Of a stretch of 64,000 bases of DNA, positions 55,531 through 64,000 are shown one piece after another. Source of the DNA: Adiantum capillus-veneris (lineage: Eukaryota; Streptophyta; Polypodiopsida; Polypodiales; Pteridaceae); the NCBI GenBank assembly GCA_014529385.2, contig CM043963.1:101489912-101553911 (forward strand), in the 5' to 3' direction. Below the pieces are notes generated by a model. It was not told the DNA's origin. It saw only the letters and a list, made by a program, of their open reading frames with translations, and made no database searches. Every line of letters starts with the position of its first letter. Within the stretch, counting starts at the first letter, position 1. Both the position numbers and the translations under genes were made by a program.

Positions 55531-55535
55531 CTCTA

Positions 55536-55613
<78 letters not shown>
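55531..55613. repeat. (CT)n microsatellite
   Basis: About 80 bp of CT repeats inside the foldback element, with single-base interruptions. Confidence 0.95.
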
Positions 55614-55617
<4 letters not shown>

Positions 55618-55892
55618 TCCTTTCTATAGCTTAGCATATTTAAAGAGAGAGAGAGTGAGAAACTCCCATTACTAACGGTGCGCGTGGAGCATGTTTTGAC
55701 CTCAAAAAACACCTCCTCGCGCCGTTAGTATAAGGTAACAGAAACACTCTTTCTCTCTCTCTTTCTCCCGCCTTACTTCCTCTCTCTATAACACTCACAC
55801 ATACACACATAAACACATACACTGGTGGATGCACAGTACTAAAGGCGCGCATAGAGACATGCACACCGGTTGTGCCTCTCTACGCGCGCCTA

Positions 55893-55895
<3 letters not shown>

Positions 55896-55958
<63 letters not shown>

Positions 55959-56103
55959 CTCTTTGTGTTTGTGTGTGTGTGTGTATGTTATATTTGTGTG
56001 TCTGTGTGTTTGTGAGTGTGTGTGTCTATGTGTGTGTCTATGTGTGTGTCTGTCTGTGTGTGTGTATGTTATATTTGTCTGTGTGTGTGTCTGTGTGTGT
56101 GTG
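55896..56103. repeat. (GA)n then (GT)n compound microsatellite
   Basis: GA tract at 55896-55957, then about 140 bp of GT with interspersed TATGTTATATTTG and TCTATG/TCTG units. Confidence 0.95.
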
Positions 56104-56700
56104 ATCAAAATGCACTTTGTAGAATTGTAACAATGGGTGTGCGTGCTCACTCTATAGACCCAAAATTATGATCTCTAAGGCTAAGATGATGAAGAAAAAA
56201 CCTATGTGATAGATGGAGTCCTTTTTAGAGATTTTTTGACATTTTCCTCTCAAAAAGCTCTCTAAAAGAGGAAAAAAGGGGCTTTTTACTAACGGCGCGC
56301 GATGAGGCATTCCAAAATTTTGGAATGCCCCCTCGCGCGCAGTTAGTAAAATGTTCTTTTAGGGGTTTTTGACATTCTTTGCCTCTTTGGATGTCGGAGC
56401 TAAGCAATTGGACATTCATTTCTAGGATATTTGGGCGTTCCGGACGCATTGACAGTATCAAAAGTTTCAAAATCTTTCACCACTTGATAGTTTTGTAACT
56501 TTTTGAATTCTAGTGATGACGTAAGCCATATCAAATGCACCGCATCTACCTTCTGAAAAAGGTGCTCGCATTAAATGAAAGGGAGTGATCGTCTTCAAGG
56601 ACCACTAGATTATTAAATGAGGAGAGGGACACCTTTTATATTTTTGTCAATATCAATCTATTTTTCTACATAACGTAGGCTCTTCTCTCATTGGAGGAGC

Positions 56701-57780
56701 TTATTTTCCTCTCTCTTCCAAAAGGCCCTCCAAAAGACCTCCAAAATCTCCTAATGTATTACCTTGGGCAATAGATTTCGCCTTCAAACAATCCTTTTTG
56801 ACGTGTCCACTCCCTAAACATGTTAAAAATATTTTTTCCTTTTTAGCCTTCTCAAACTCTTTACTAGACTGAGGGCCCCTAGACTCCATGGTCTTCTTAG
56901 ATGCCTCATATACAACTACTATAAATTTTTTTATTGTCCCCATGTTGTGTGCGTGAATTTTCATGTGCATTTCTAAACATGTGAGTGTTATGCAATGCTT
57001 TCTCATTGGGATTTTTGTGTATATGTGCTTGCACTATGGACTCCTCTAGCATCTTGGGGGCCTAGGTCTAGACATGCTTCTTAAGATCTAGTGTCAACAC
57101 ACTGATAATCCCACGCACTTGTTGAAAGGGATCTAAACCCTCCAACTTGAAAATAACATCATGAGAGTACAAGATATACTCCAACGGTGTCTTATGCTGA
57201 TGAATAGACCACTTGTCCCAAGCAGATCAATTTTTGTCCGCTTCATTTATGTATAGAAATTCTATTTAAAATGCAATCCTGACGGCTGCCCAAGTCTGTG
57301 GTATGTCCTCTTCCCTTAAAACTGGTGGCTTATTATTCTTTAACAAGTCATCCATCTCTTTTTGAGAGAGAATGTCCAACCCCTCCAGATTGGATCCGTG
57401 CTCTTGCAGACCGCCTATTCTTTAGCTAGGCAAGGGGGATATAGAAACCTGAGTCTTCTCATTAACGTGGCCCTTGGCTGATTGTTGTATGAGTTGCACA
57501 AACATATCAGACATTTTGGTGACATTGTCATTCAACTTTGGAACATTAGTCTCTAAAATAGTCATGCATGTTTGCAATGCTCTAAACTCTTGGATGTCAA
57601 GAAATTTGTAGCTATCAATTGATCCTGTTGCATGGAGGCATCCTCTGGGAGAGTAGCCAATTGTGGGGTGGCAGTAGATGGAGCTTGTGCAAGATTTTCA
57701 AAATCAAACGTATGCGGCATGTCAATGTCCAAATCCATGGTGATTTTTTGTTGTGCTAGCAAGGGAAAAGATGTACTTTA
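56701..57780 (-). pseudogene. Element D gag
   Basis: The 57762-57562 frame is a Gln/Thr/Ala-rich N-terminus. Scattered frames at about 57210-57050 carry KLEGLDPFQQVRGIISVLTL and WTXAPKMLEESIVQAH-type words of the capsid C-terminus. The 57006-56701 frame ends in a zinc-knuckle remnant, FLTCLGSGHVKKDC, where the first Cys is Phe. Multiple breaks. The remaining link to the protease lies beyond the inserted foldback element. Confidence 0.72.
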
Positions 57781-58974
57781 GAGAAAATTACCGGCTGAGA
57801 ACAGATCAGAATTGACTATGAACCACTGCAAACAAAATTAATAAGACTTGCTACTTTAATTCCACTAAGTCATAAAGAATCGTTGATGTCCATATTGAAC
57901 TGCTAGAAATCATCATCCAACCGCTGCTTTGTGGATTTTCAAATGCCTATTGGAAAAGGTTGGGTGTAATCCAACTATGAAAACTCATGAAATTTTTGGG
58001 AGATTTTTCCACCTTAGTGCCTCAACCTATACTTGTGCCTGGTTGGTCAGATATCTCCTCTTGAATCCTTCCAAATTTGTGGAGTTTTCTCACACATTTT
58101 GACTATGCCAAGATTCGGCAAACTTAATCATCTTCAATACCCAATCATGGAAATTATGAAAAGATTTGGCAACTCCAATACACCTCATTCGATTCACCTC
58201 GACTCCATTTGCTTTGCCTTACTTACTAGGGAGAAGAGCCGAAAGGGGCCGTGGGGGGGGGGGGGGGGGGGGTATATGCACCATGGGCACCCTCCCTTGT
58301 GATTTTTTAAAATTAAATGCTAAAGGGCTTTGGCTTGGTCACCTTGGGCGGAAAATGTGAGAAAACACCACAAGATGAGAGCCATGGTGCTACTGGCTCG
58401 TGCTGCAGAGAGAGAAAGGGTCACGACGCCTTCCATGGAAGCCGAGAGAAAGAGAAATTGAAGTGAAATTTGGTTGCCCTCCCCAAGGCAAGCTCAAAAA
58501 GTCTAACTACTTGCACTTTGGTGCTACGCACCGACCTTCCCTTCCTCTGCAAAGCGGATGGCCTTCTAATTCTTGGAGAGCTCCTCAATTAGTTTCAATT
58601 GCAAACATAAGGAAAAATACAAACCCCGAAAGGGCCCTTTAGCTTAAGGGGTGATTAAGCATGGACCAATAGAAAGAGGGTGGTGGCCATAGTTATAGCC
58701 TCAAAAAATTAGGGTAGGAGGGGGCATGCGGGCCTATTTTATCCCCTCATTATAGCTTTGTCCCCTAGAAAGAGAGAGAGGGGGGGGTGGAGGTGGTTTT
58801 CCCTCCATTTTCATGTGTGTCCATAAAGTAACCCTAAAAATTCTTTTTTTTATAATTATAAATCTCTAAATCTCACTTTTCACTCCCCAAAAGCTCCCCT
58901 AACCAAATACATGGTCAAAAATGTACTTTCTTTCACCAAAATCTGCATTTCTTATCCAATACCCTCTGTTCTAC
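57781..58974. other. No gene recognised
   Basis: Spacer between relic D and the tandem gene pair. Contains a 20-base G run. From about 58650, similarity to the region upstream of the second gene copy (about 60720-60900) begins. Confidence 0.45.
58253..58272 (+). repeat. Homopolymer G run
   Basis: Twenty consecutive G residues after CCGT. Confidence 0.95.
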
Positions 58975-58992
58975 CTCCTCCTCCTCCTCCTC

Positions 58993-59048
<56 letters not shown>

Positions 59049-59078
59049 CCTCCCTCCCTCCCTCCCTCCCTCCCTCCA
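58975..59078. repeat. (CTC)n-(CT)n-(CCCT)n compound microsatellite
   Basis: CTC units, then about 50 bp of CT, then CCCT/CCTC tetranucleotides, ahead of gene copy 1. Confidence 0.95.
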
Positions 59079-59619
59079 AGGTTTCCATAGCTATAGCACA
59101 TATGCAAGCTTTCCATAGCTGCAACACATATGGAAGCTTTCCATAGCTTCTCACAATCTAAACACACACTCTCTCTCTACGTGCTTTCCTATTTTCATCT
59201 ACACCTCCACTGTCCTTTCTCCCCAAGATCTCCATGGCTGCAACACTTGTGGAAACTTTATCAAGCACCTCTTCTACCTTTTCTTTTATCACTTCCTAGC
59301 CCATCATCTACAAGCTATCCATGGCTATGGCTACAGCATAGGGGTAAACTTCTCCAACCCTCTCTTTTAACCTTTTAGGTACACCTTCGTAAGGCTCATC
59401 ATCTCGAAGCTTCCTAAGGATGGAGCACCTACAAAAACTCTATCAACCACCTCTTAGATCCTTGCCATGGCTGCAGTATTGCACTCCAAGGTTCTCCATT
59501 GAAGGTTTAATGCTGTGTATCTCCCTCTCTCCAAATAAATTTACCCTTCCTCCTCCATATCTAGCTCATTGAAAACCATCGTCGAACCTTCTTACTGTAA
59601 CCCCTTCCTCTTTGTAGCA

Positions 59620-60500
59620 ATGTCAAACTCTACTACTCACGTAAAGCCAAAAGATGAGGTAGAAAGGGTTGTCTTGTACAACACCAGAGATTCTAATGGG
59701 GAGTGGGTGCCTCAAGTGTTCAACAAAGGTGCTTGGGTCTTCATGCAACATGCATCCACCGGGCCTCATCGTGTTCGAGATTGTGGCAACTTGGATCAAC
59801 ATTGGAAAGGGAGGCTACTTGGGTTCAAAGACCATAGGATCAATGGGACGGTGTTTGTTGTTTAACATGTGTATTCAATGCCTAATATGAATTTGGGGAA
59901 CACTAATCCATGACTTTTTTCACCTAATTGTAAGTTGCTTCTCTTTGTTGTTGCAATAAACATATGCATTGAGGTAACCTATGTGTTCAAGTATGCTAAT
60001 ATGTTTATTATTGGGCCATTTGATGTCTATGAAGATACATTTCCATCAAGCTTGGTGAGCAGAAACAATTAAGAAGTCTCTTTGGAATCTTTCAAGATTT
60101 TCATGCTGACATTGGTGCCATGATGCTTCCTAATGTGCAACCATTGATGCTACTGCAAAGCAGAATCTTCTTCTACACACACACACACAATAGTGCCTAC
60201 CTTTGAGCATGGTTATGGTAAGCTCAATGGAATTGACATGCGATCTTCTTAGCATGGAGTGGTTGCAGCCTGCTGATGTTTGTCATCCATAAAGGAGAAG
60301 ATGGTTTCTGACATTCTTTCCTTGTTGAAGTTTGAAAAGGCTTTTAGGTTTGTAGGTCTAAGTTGATGTTGTCACATGCATGTTTTTGTGCATTTATTTA
60401 AGGCCTTCCCATTCAATGTCACACCCACTATGTTTATATGCAAGAATGTGTCTTTTGAAGCATTACAACACTTGTTAGGAGAGAATTAGGGATTTATAGA
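59620..60500 (+). pseudogene. Tandem gene family, copy 1 (two exons, unrecognised family)
   Basis: Exon 1 starts at ATG 59620 (MSNSTTHVKPKD) and includes VFNKGAWVFMQHASTGPHRV and a HWKGRLLGF motif. A stop interrupts it at 59863-59865. A GT donor at 59930 (GTAAGT) and an AG acceptor at 60033-60034 flank a 105-bp intron. Exon 2 begins with a FPSSLV motif and continues FHADIGAMML, IFFYTHTHTIVPT, FEHGYGKLNG, then decays with stops. Every block has a counterpart in copy 2, with the intron in the same place. I do not recognise the family. Expression is unlikely. Confidence 0.6.
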
Positions 60501-61264
60501 GGATATGCAACAGGGAGATAGATATTGATGCAAGCTAAGGGCTTCAAGTATTGGGATATAGTACTTAAAAGTTTGCAAAACTTTGTATATACGCTTCCAC
60601 CTAGAGCTGTGGATGTGTAAGACTGGGAAATGGATACCTCTACAAAACCTTGGAGGTAATTTTGTGACATTTGCATTCATTAGGAAAAATGTGGACTCTC
60701 CTTGGGCCATATAGGATTAAGGTTAATTAGGCTCCATCCAATAGGAAGAGAGCAATGTATATAAGTCTAGAACCTAAGAAAGTAGAGGGAATAATAGGGT
60801 TGTCCCCACTAATTTATTGCTTTGTCTCCTAGAGGGAGGTGGATGGATAAAAGGGGGGGGGAGTGGTGGGTCCACAGATACGTTTTTGCAAAAACACTAA
60901 AATTTCAAAATTTTCAAAAAAAACTTAAATTCAAAATATTCCATCCAAAACTCCTTCCAAACCTACCCTATGATCAAAAAGTCATTTTCTCACTCTAGAA
61001 CCTCTTTCCCAAGACTCCCTTCCTCCATAGCCCCTTTCCATACCACAAAGCTCCCACTCTCTCTCTCTAAACTCTTACACCCTACGCCTTCCTCAACCTC
61101 TCCATTGCAACTTTAGCCTCCCACTCTCTCTCTAAACTCTGTCTCCCTCCTCCTTCCTCAAGCTCTCCATTGCAACTTTAAGCTCCCACTCTCTCTCTAA
61201 ACTTTGTCTCCCTCCTCCTTCACCAAGCTCTCCATTGCAATTTCAAGCTCCCACTTAAGCACCC
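60501..61264 (+). other. Intergenic and 5' region of copy 2, with 68-bp tandem repeats
   Basis: Similar in part to the region upstream of copy 1, for example TTTGTCTCCTAGAGGGAGG-like sequence at about 60821. Between about 61045 and 61257 a unit of about 68 bp repeats three times, each with CTCTCTCTAAACT, CTCCTTC and CTCCATTGCAA. It would lie in the 5' UTR or promoter of copy 2. Confidence 0.65.
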
Positions 61265-62222
61265 ATGGCAAAAAATGGTCAAAATAGACGTCCCAAACCC
61301 ATCATTCAAAGTATGGTTCTCCACAACTCGAAGAATGAGGAGCAGCAATGGGAAAATCGGGTTTTTCAAGAAGGTGCTTGGGTCTACATGCAACCTTCCG
61401 CAATCGGTCCCCATTGTGTTCGTGAAAGAACAAACGTTGATCTCCATTGGAAGGGAAGACTAATAGGCTTCAAGAAAGTAAGATAAAAGGGTACGGTGGC
61501 AATCGTTCACCATGTCTTCATGTTTGGACACATGCGTCTACGAGGGATCACCAACCCAAGGGATTTTCCTTGTAATTGTATGTCCCTTGAACTTCAATGG
61601 TTTTTGTGGTAAAACATTGGACTTTTTACATCTCACGGACTGTTTTGTTTCTATGTAGATGTTTTTCCTTCTAGCCTTGTGGAGGAGCAACTGCTCTCGT
61701 GCCTTTCAGGCACATTTACGGCCATGCATGCAAGTCTTGGAGATATGCTCTTCGCCAACACAACTTCATCAAACCTTGCACGGCAAAGAGTGTTCTTCTA
61801 CACCCACAAGTACATTGTACCTACAGATGAGCAAGGCTACGGAGAGCTACAACCTTTGGAGGCTACAACCTTGCATAGCATGGAGTGGACAAAGCCAGAT
61901 GCATTCACTGTAATGTCTTTGAAAGCCAAGATTGTAGCTGATGTGAGAGCATCATTAAAATTTGGAAAAGCCTCGCGTTCCGTTGGGCTTGGATGGTGTT
62001 TTCCTGCTCATGTCTTCGCTAGCATATTTGGATCTTTGTCTTTCTATCATACAAACACTATGTATGTTTGCAAAGATCTACATTACGATACATTGGAAGC
62101 CATCCTTTGCGAGAAGTGGGGGTATCTTGAAGGACTTCACAACGGAGATCGCTTTCGGTGTCAGGTTGGAAGTTTCGGCATTGCTGGAATTGGAGCTGAT
62201 CTCTTGAGACAGCTAATTCCAG
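61265..62222 (+). pseudogene. Tandem gene family, copy 2 (truncated by LTR of element G)
   Basis: Exon 1 from ATG 61265 (MAKNGQNRRPKP) has VFQEGAWVYMQPSAIGPHCV and HWKGRLIGF, then a stop at 61484-61486 inside the conserved block. The intron runs from 61572 to 61658 (GT...AG), at the same place as in copy 1. Exon 2 is long and well preserved: VEEQLLSCLSGTFTAMHASL, RQRVFFYTHKYIVP, FGKASRSVGLGWCFPAHVFA, NTMYVCKDLHYDTLEAI, GSFGIAGIGADLLRQLIPV. It is cut at 62222 by the LTR starting TGTTGAAGG, which appends an unrelated tail. Compact, Cys-containing soluble protein; family unknown. A single early stop plus a good exon 2 suggests recent loss. Confidence 0.65.
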
Positions 62223-62928
62223 TGTTGAAGGATTTCAGCTATCAGTGTGGGAAGATTTCAGACAGAAGACTGGACAGAAATCAGAGACTAGACTGAAATG
62301 TGGATACTGAAATAAGAATCAGACTTATAGACTGGAATAAGGTTCAGATTCAGATTCAGATTCAGAAGACTGGACAAGAAGTAAGTATCACTGAAGTATA
62401 TGCCATGATTGAGATTACAGATCAAGATTACAGCGATTATGATTACAGAGAGAAAGTACAGCCGACAATACTGCCACTTATGCTCAAGTACAATTATAGC
62501 CCAAAGCGCTAATACAAGTGATAACAATTTCCAACCCGATAATAATGTAATGGGCCCTATTTATACACTTCGGGTTTACTGTAGTAATTACTCTAGTAAT
62601 TACTAAGTAATTCGATGTCCGTCTTCTAAGAACACATTCCTACATGGTGATTATCCAGCCGTCTACATCCTTCCCTTCTTTCTTGAATTTTGACAAGATT
62701 CCCAAATTTCTTAAAAATTCCCCTGTCTGATTCTGATGTGAGACTGAAAAATGCATCATCTGGTTCTAATGTTGGGATGCTAGCTTGACCACATAGAGAA
62801 TGGCCATTCAAAGATTACTAGTAGGAGTTCAAGAAGGACCAAGGATTGCGGGAGGCAGCGGAAAAGGCCAAGGTGGAGCTCTCACCAGGCCAAGGTGGAG
62901 CTTTCATCAGGCCAAGGTAGAGTTTTCA
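62223..62928 (-). repeat. Element G 3' LTR
   Basis: Plus strand TGTTGAAGG...GTTTTCA. It contains CAGATT repeats (about 62345-62365), a TATTTATA stretch at about 62568-62575, and three tandem 24-bp units with GGCCAAGGTRGAGYTYTCAYC at about 62866-62928. The boundaries rest on the TG/CA ends, the break in the host exon and the adjacent PPT. Confidence 0.6.
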
Positions 62929-62941
62929 TCTCTCCCTGCCT
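62929..62941 (-). promoter_or_regulatory. Element G polypurine tract
   Basis: Minus strand AGGCAGGGAGAGA lies next to the LTR start TGAAAACTC. Confidence 0.55.
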
Positions 62942-62979
62942 ACTGAGAAGAAAAGTCGCCACTGAATTCTGAGATGGAA

Positions 62980-64000
62980 CTACCCAGTATCCTTCCATTG
63001 GACCGTCTTCCTTTTGCCTTCGCTCTTTGACCGGGATGGTGCCTGAGAAGTCCGAGCACCAGCATTCTCCTTCTGAATCAGTCGGTAAATGTCCTCCTGC
63101 TCAAGCTGATCCCGCCGGTCTGTGGTCATCTCTACCTCATAAGGCGTGAGAGAATGATAGGTTTTGGTGTCAGGATCATAGAGTGTACACCTGCCCTTGC
63201 TCAGTCTGGTTCTGGCCAGCTTATGACAATGCGAAGCAGTATGGATCCATCCTTCTGGAAGAGGCTGATTTGTTTTGATGCGAGCTTCGAAAAGAATCTC
63301 AACCATCTCCGTGTACTGCGGTGCCAGACCCGTCTTTGCTACAATGTCTTTTTCAGACAATTTGGAAGATTCGACCGTGAGTTGTAGCAACTGATTAGTA
63401 ATCCTGGTCAATCCTCTGACTTGAATCTTCCACTGGCCCATACACAGTTGAATCCTATGCAGCTCCTCTTTCATTGCCTGTATGTCATTGATGTGGAGAG
63501 CATCATTGAGCAATGTCTACCAAGTCTTCCATTCCACAGTTGATCGCTCATACCAATCCTGAAGCTCATCAGTTATTTTGAAATATGTGAGTCGATCAAC
63601 TGGTTCTTGATGTTGAGGATACAGCGCTAGAAAGAATCTTGGCAGCTCAGTTTCTCTTGCTAGAACAGCATACAAGAGAACTAGAGAATCTGGCACAAAT
63701 TCCACGAAATTGAGGACAGCCTGGTTTTCCTGCTGCATCATATTTCTTGTGATTCTCACTAGCTGGAATAGGGTTCGGAGAGCAGTTGCCTGTGCTCCTA
63801 CTGACATTTGCGTTTGAGGTCCTCTGCTAGTAGCTGTCTGGTCCTCAGGAATGGATTTGACTCTCTGATCCAAAACACCTCTGGCAGCTTGCATTTGTAC
63901 CAGAACTTCCTTGAGTTGTACCCTAACATCCTTCATGCAGTGGTAAGTTCGTTTGTTACCCAACAGAAGTTCCAGTTCTAGAGCTAAGGACCGACAATCT
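62980..64000 (-). CDS. Element G 3' ORF, unrecognised, continues past the window
   Basis: The frame is open from 64000 to 63520, interrupted by one in-frame stop at 63517-63519, and continues in the same frame to 62980. It is rich in Gln, Glu, Leu and Thr with predicted long helices. Blocks include VLNFVEFVPDSLVLLYAVLA, YFKITDELQDWYERST, TRITNQLLQLTVESSKL and LPEGWIHTASHCHKLARTRL; it ends in a basic tail KSEGKRKTVQWKDTG. No RT, protease or zinc knuckle. It sits next to the 3' LTR, where some plant retrotransposons carry an extra env-like or accessory ORF. No membrane segment is obvious, so env is not claimed. Confidence 0.55.

Larger units (their letters stand above)
55387..56347. repeat. Four related 60-bp GC-rich palindromes
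   Basis: Palindromes lie at 55387-55446, 55671-55729, 55838-55896 and 56288-56347. Each begins ACTAACGGCGCGC or a close variant and ends with its inverse, GCGCGCCGTTAGT-like. The fourth is nearly perfect, with the central GGCATTCCAAAATTTTGGAA. The loops and inner stems differ between modules, while the outer stem is shared. Confidence 0.88.
55133..56602. mobile_element. Foldback/TIR element with four palindromic modules
   Basis: Two inverted arms of about 315 bp (55133-55447 and 56287-56602) match in reverse orientation: shared words include GTCCTTGAA, AATGCGTCCGGAACGCC, GGCAAA and GGCATTC. The middle holds microsatellites and two more palindromes. No transposase. The outer ends and target duplication are not resolved; weak similarity may extend outward. 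It interrupts relic D between gag and protease. Confidence 0.72.
52535..57780 (-). mobile_element. Element D: decayed Ty3/gypsy relic
   Basis: Minus-strand order from 57780: gag, zinc-knuckle remnant, protease, RT, RNase H, start of integrase. It is interrupted at 55133-56602 by an inverted-repeat element and truncated at 52535 by a CACTA-type end. No LTRs recognised. Abundant stops show great age. Confidence 0.82.
62223..64000 (-). mobile_element. Element G: LTR retrotransposon, partial, runs off the right edge
   Basis: An LTR at 62223-62928 is followed by a polypurine-like tract (minus strand GGCAGGGAGAGA) and a minus-strand ORF reaching the window edge. With the PPT here, this is the 3' end of a minus-strand element. 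Superfamily is not visible, because RT and integrase lie outside. The insertion disrupts gene copy 2. Confidence 0.6.

Noticed and set aside
55829..56150. Arg/Glu and Cys/Val repeat ORFs on both strands
   Set aside because: Translation of GA and GT microsatellites inside the foldback element.
62300..62512. Plus-strand ORF with Gln-Ile repeats
   Set aside because: Lies in the LTR of element G and reflects CAGATT repeats.

Overview
This window reads as nuclear DNA of a vascular plant with a large, repeat-packed genome. It holds plant-type Ty3/gypsy elements (Tat-like and chromodomain-type), Ty1/copia, an L1-type LINE, CACTA (TNP2) and hAT transposase remains, and many long (GA)n/(CT)n, (CA)n and (GT)n tracts. 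No bacterial-style operons, RNA genes or CRISPR arrays are visible, and I cannot name the species. Almost all coding sequence belongs to mobile elements; the only host-like genes are a degraded two-copy tandem family near the right edge.

Layout. 1-20,816 is an old minus-strand Tat-like gypsy element (B), cut by the left window edge. It has a gag-pol remnant at 1-6,134, a leader at 18,428-19,876, a tRNA-Asp-type PBS and a right LTR. Into its leader a complete younger gypsy element (A, 6,366-18,427, minus strand) has inserted. A has 2.7 kb LTRs that look about 98% identical. Between its PBS and gag lie four small ORFs forming two paralogous pairs, the most unusual arrangement in the window. 20,865-24,000 holds a hAT transposase pseudogene and a separate gag relic. 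26,232-26,933 is a solo LTR.

27,277-42,923 is one CACTA TNP2 transposase pseudogene (minus strand). It is torn apart by a composite insertion (28,830 to about 41,220) with plus-strand LTR-like ends and a degenerate chromovirus inside, and by a second solo LTR (41,324-42,110). The chromovirus is itself split between gag and protease by a 1.3 kb TIR element flanked by TTAA. 43,514-51,960 is an L1-type LINE (minus strand). It carries a very young non-autonomous copia element (44,548-48,406) with identical 190-bp LTRs, a perfect 5-bp target duplication, and a gag-protease ORF fused to a duplicated reverse-transcriptase tail. 52,536-57,780 is a decayed gypsy relic (D). It is interrupted by a 1.5 kb inverted-repeat element carrying four 60-bp GC-rich palindromes, and its integrase is cut at a CACTA-type terminus.

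58,700-62,222 holds a tandem duplication of an unrecognised two-exon plant gene, both copies damaged. The second copy is broken by the LTR of another retrotransposon (G) that runs off the right edge and carries a long unrecognised ORF.

The window is therefore a stack of nested insertions, and their order can be read: TNP2 before the composite insertion; chromovirus before its TIR element; LINE before copia; D before the palindromic element; B before A; the host gene before G. The likely active or recently active items are copia element E and, less recently, element A.
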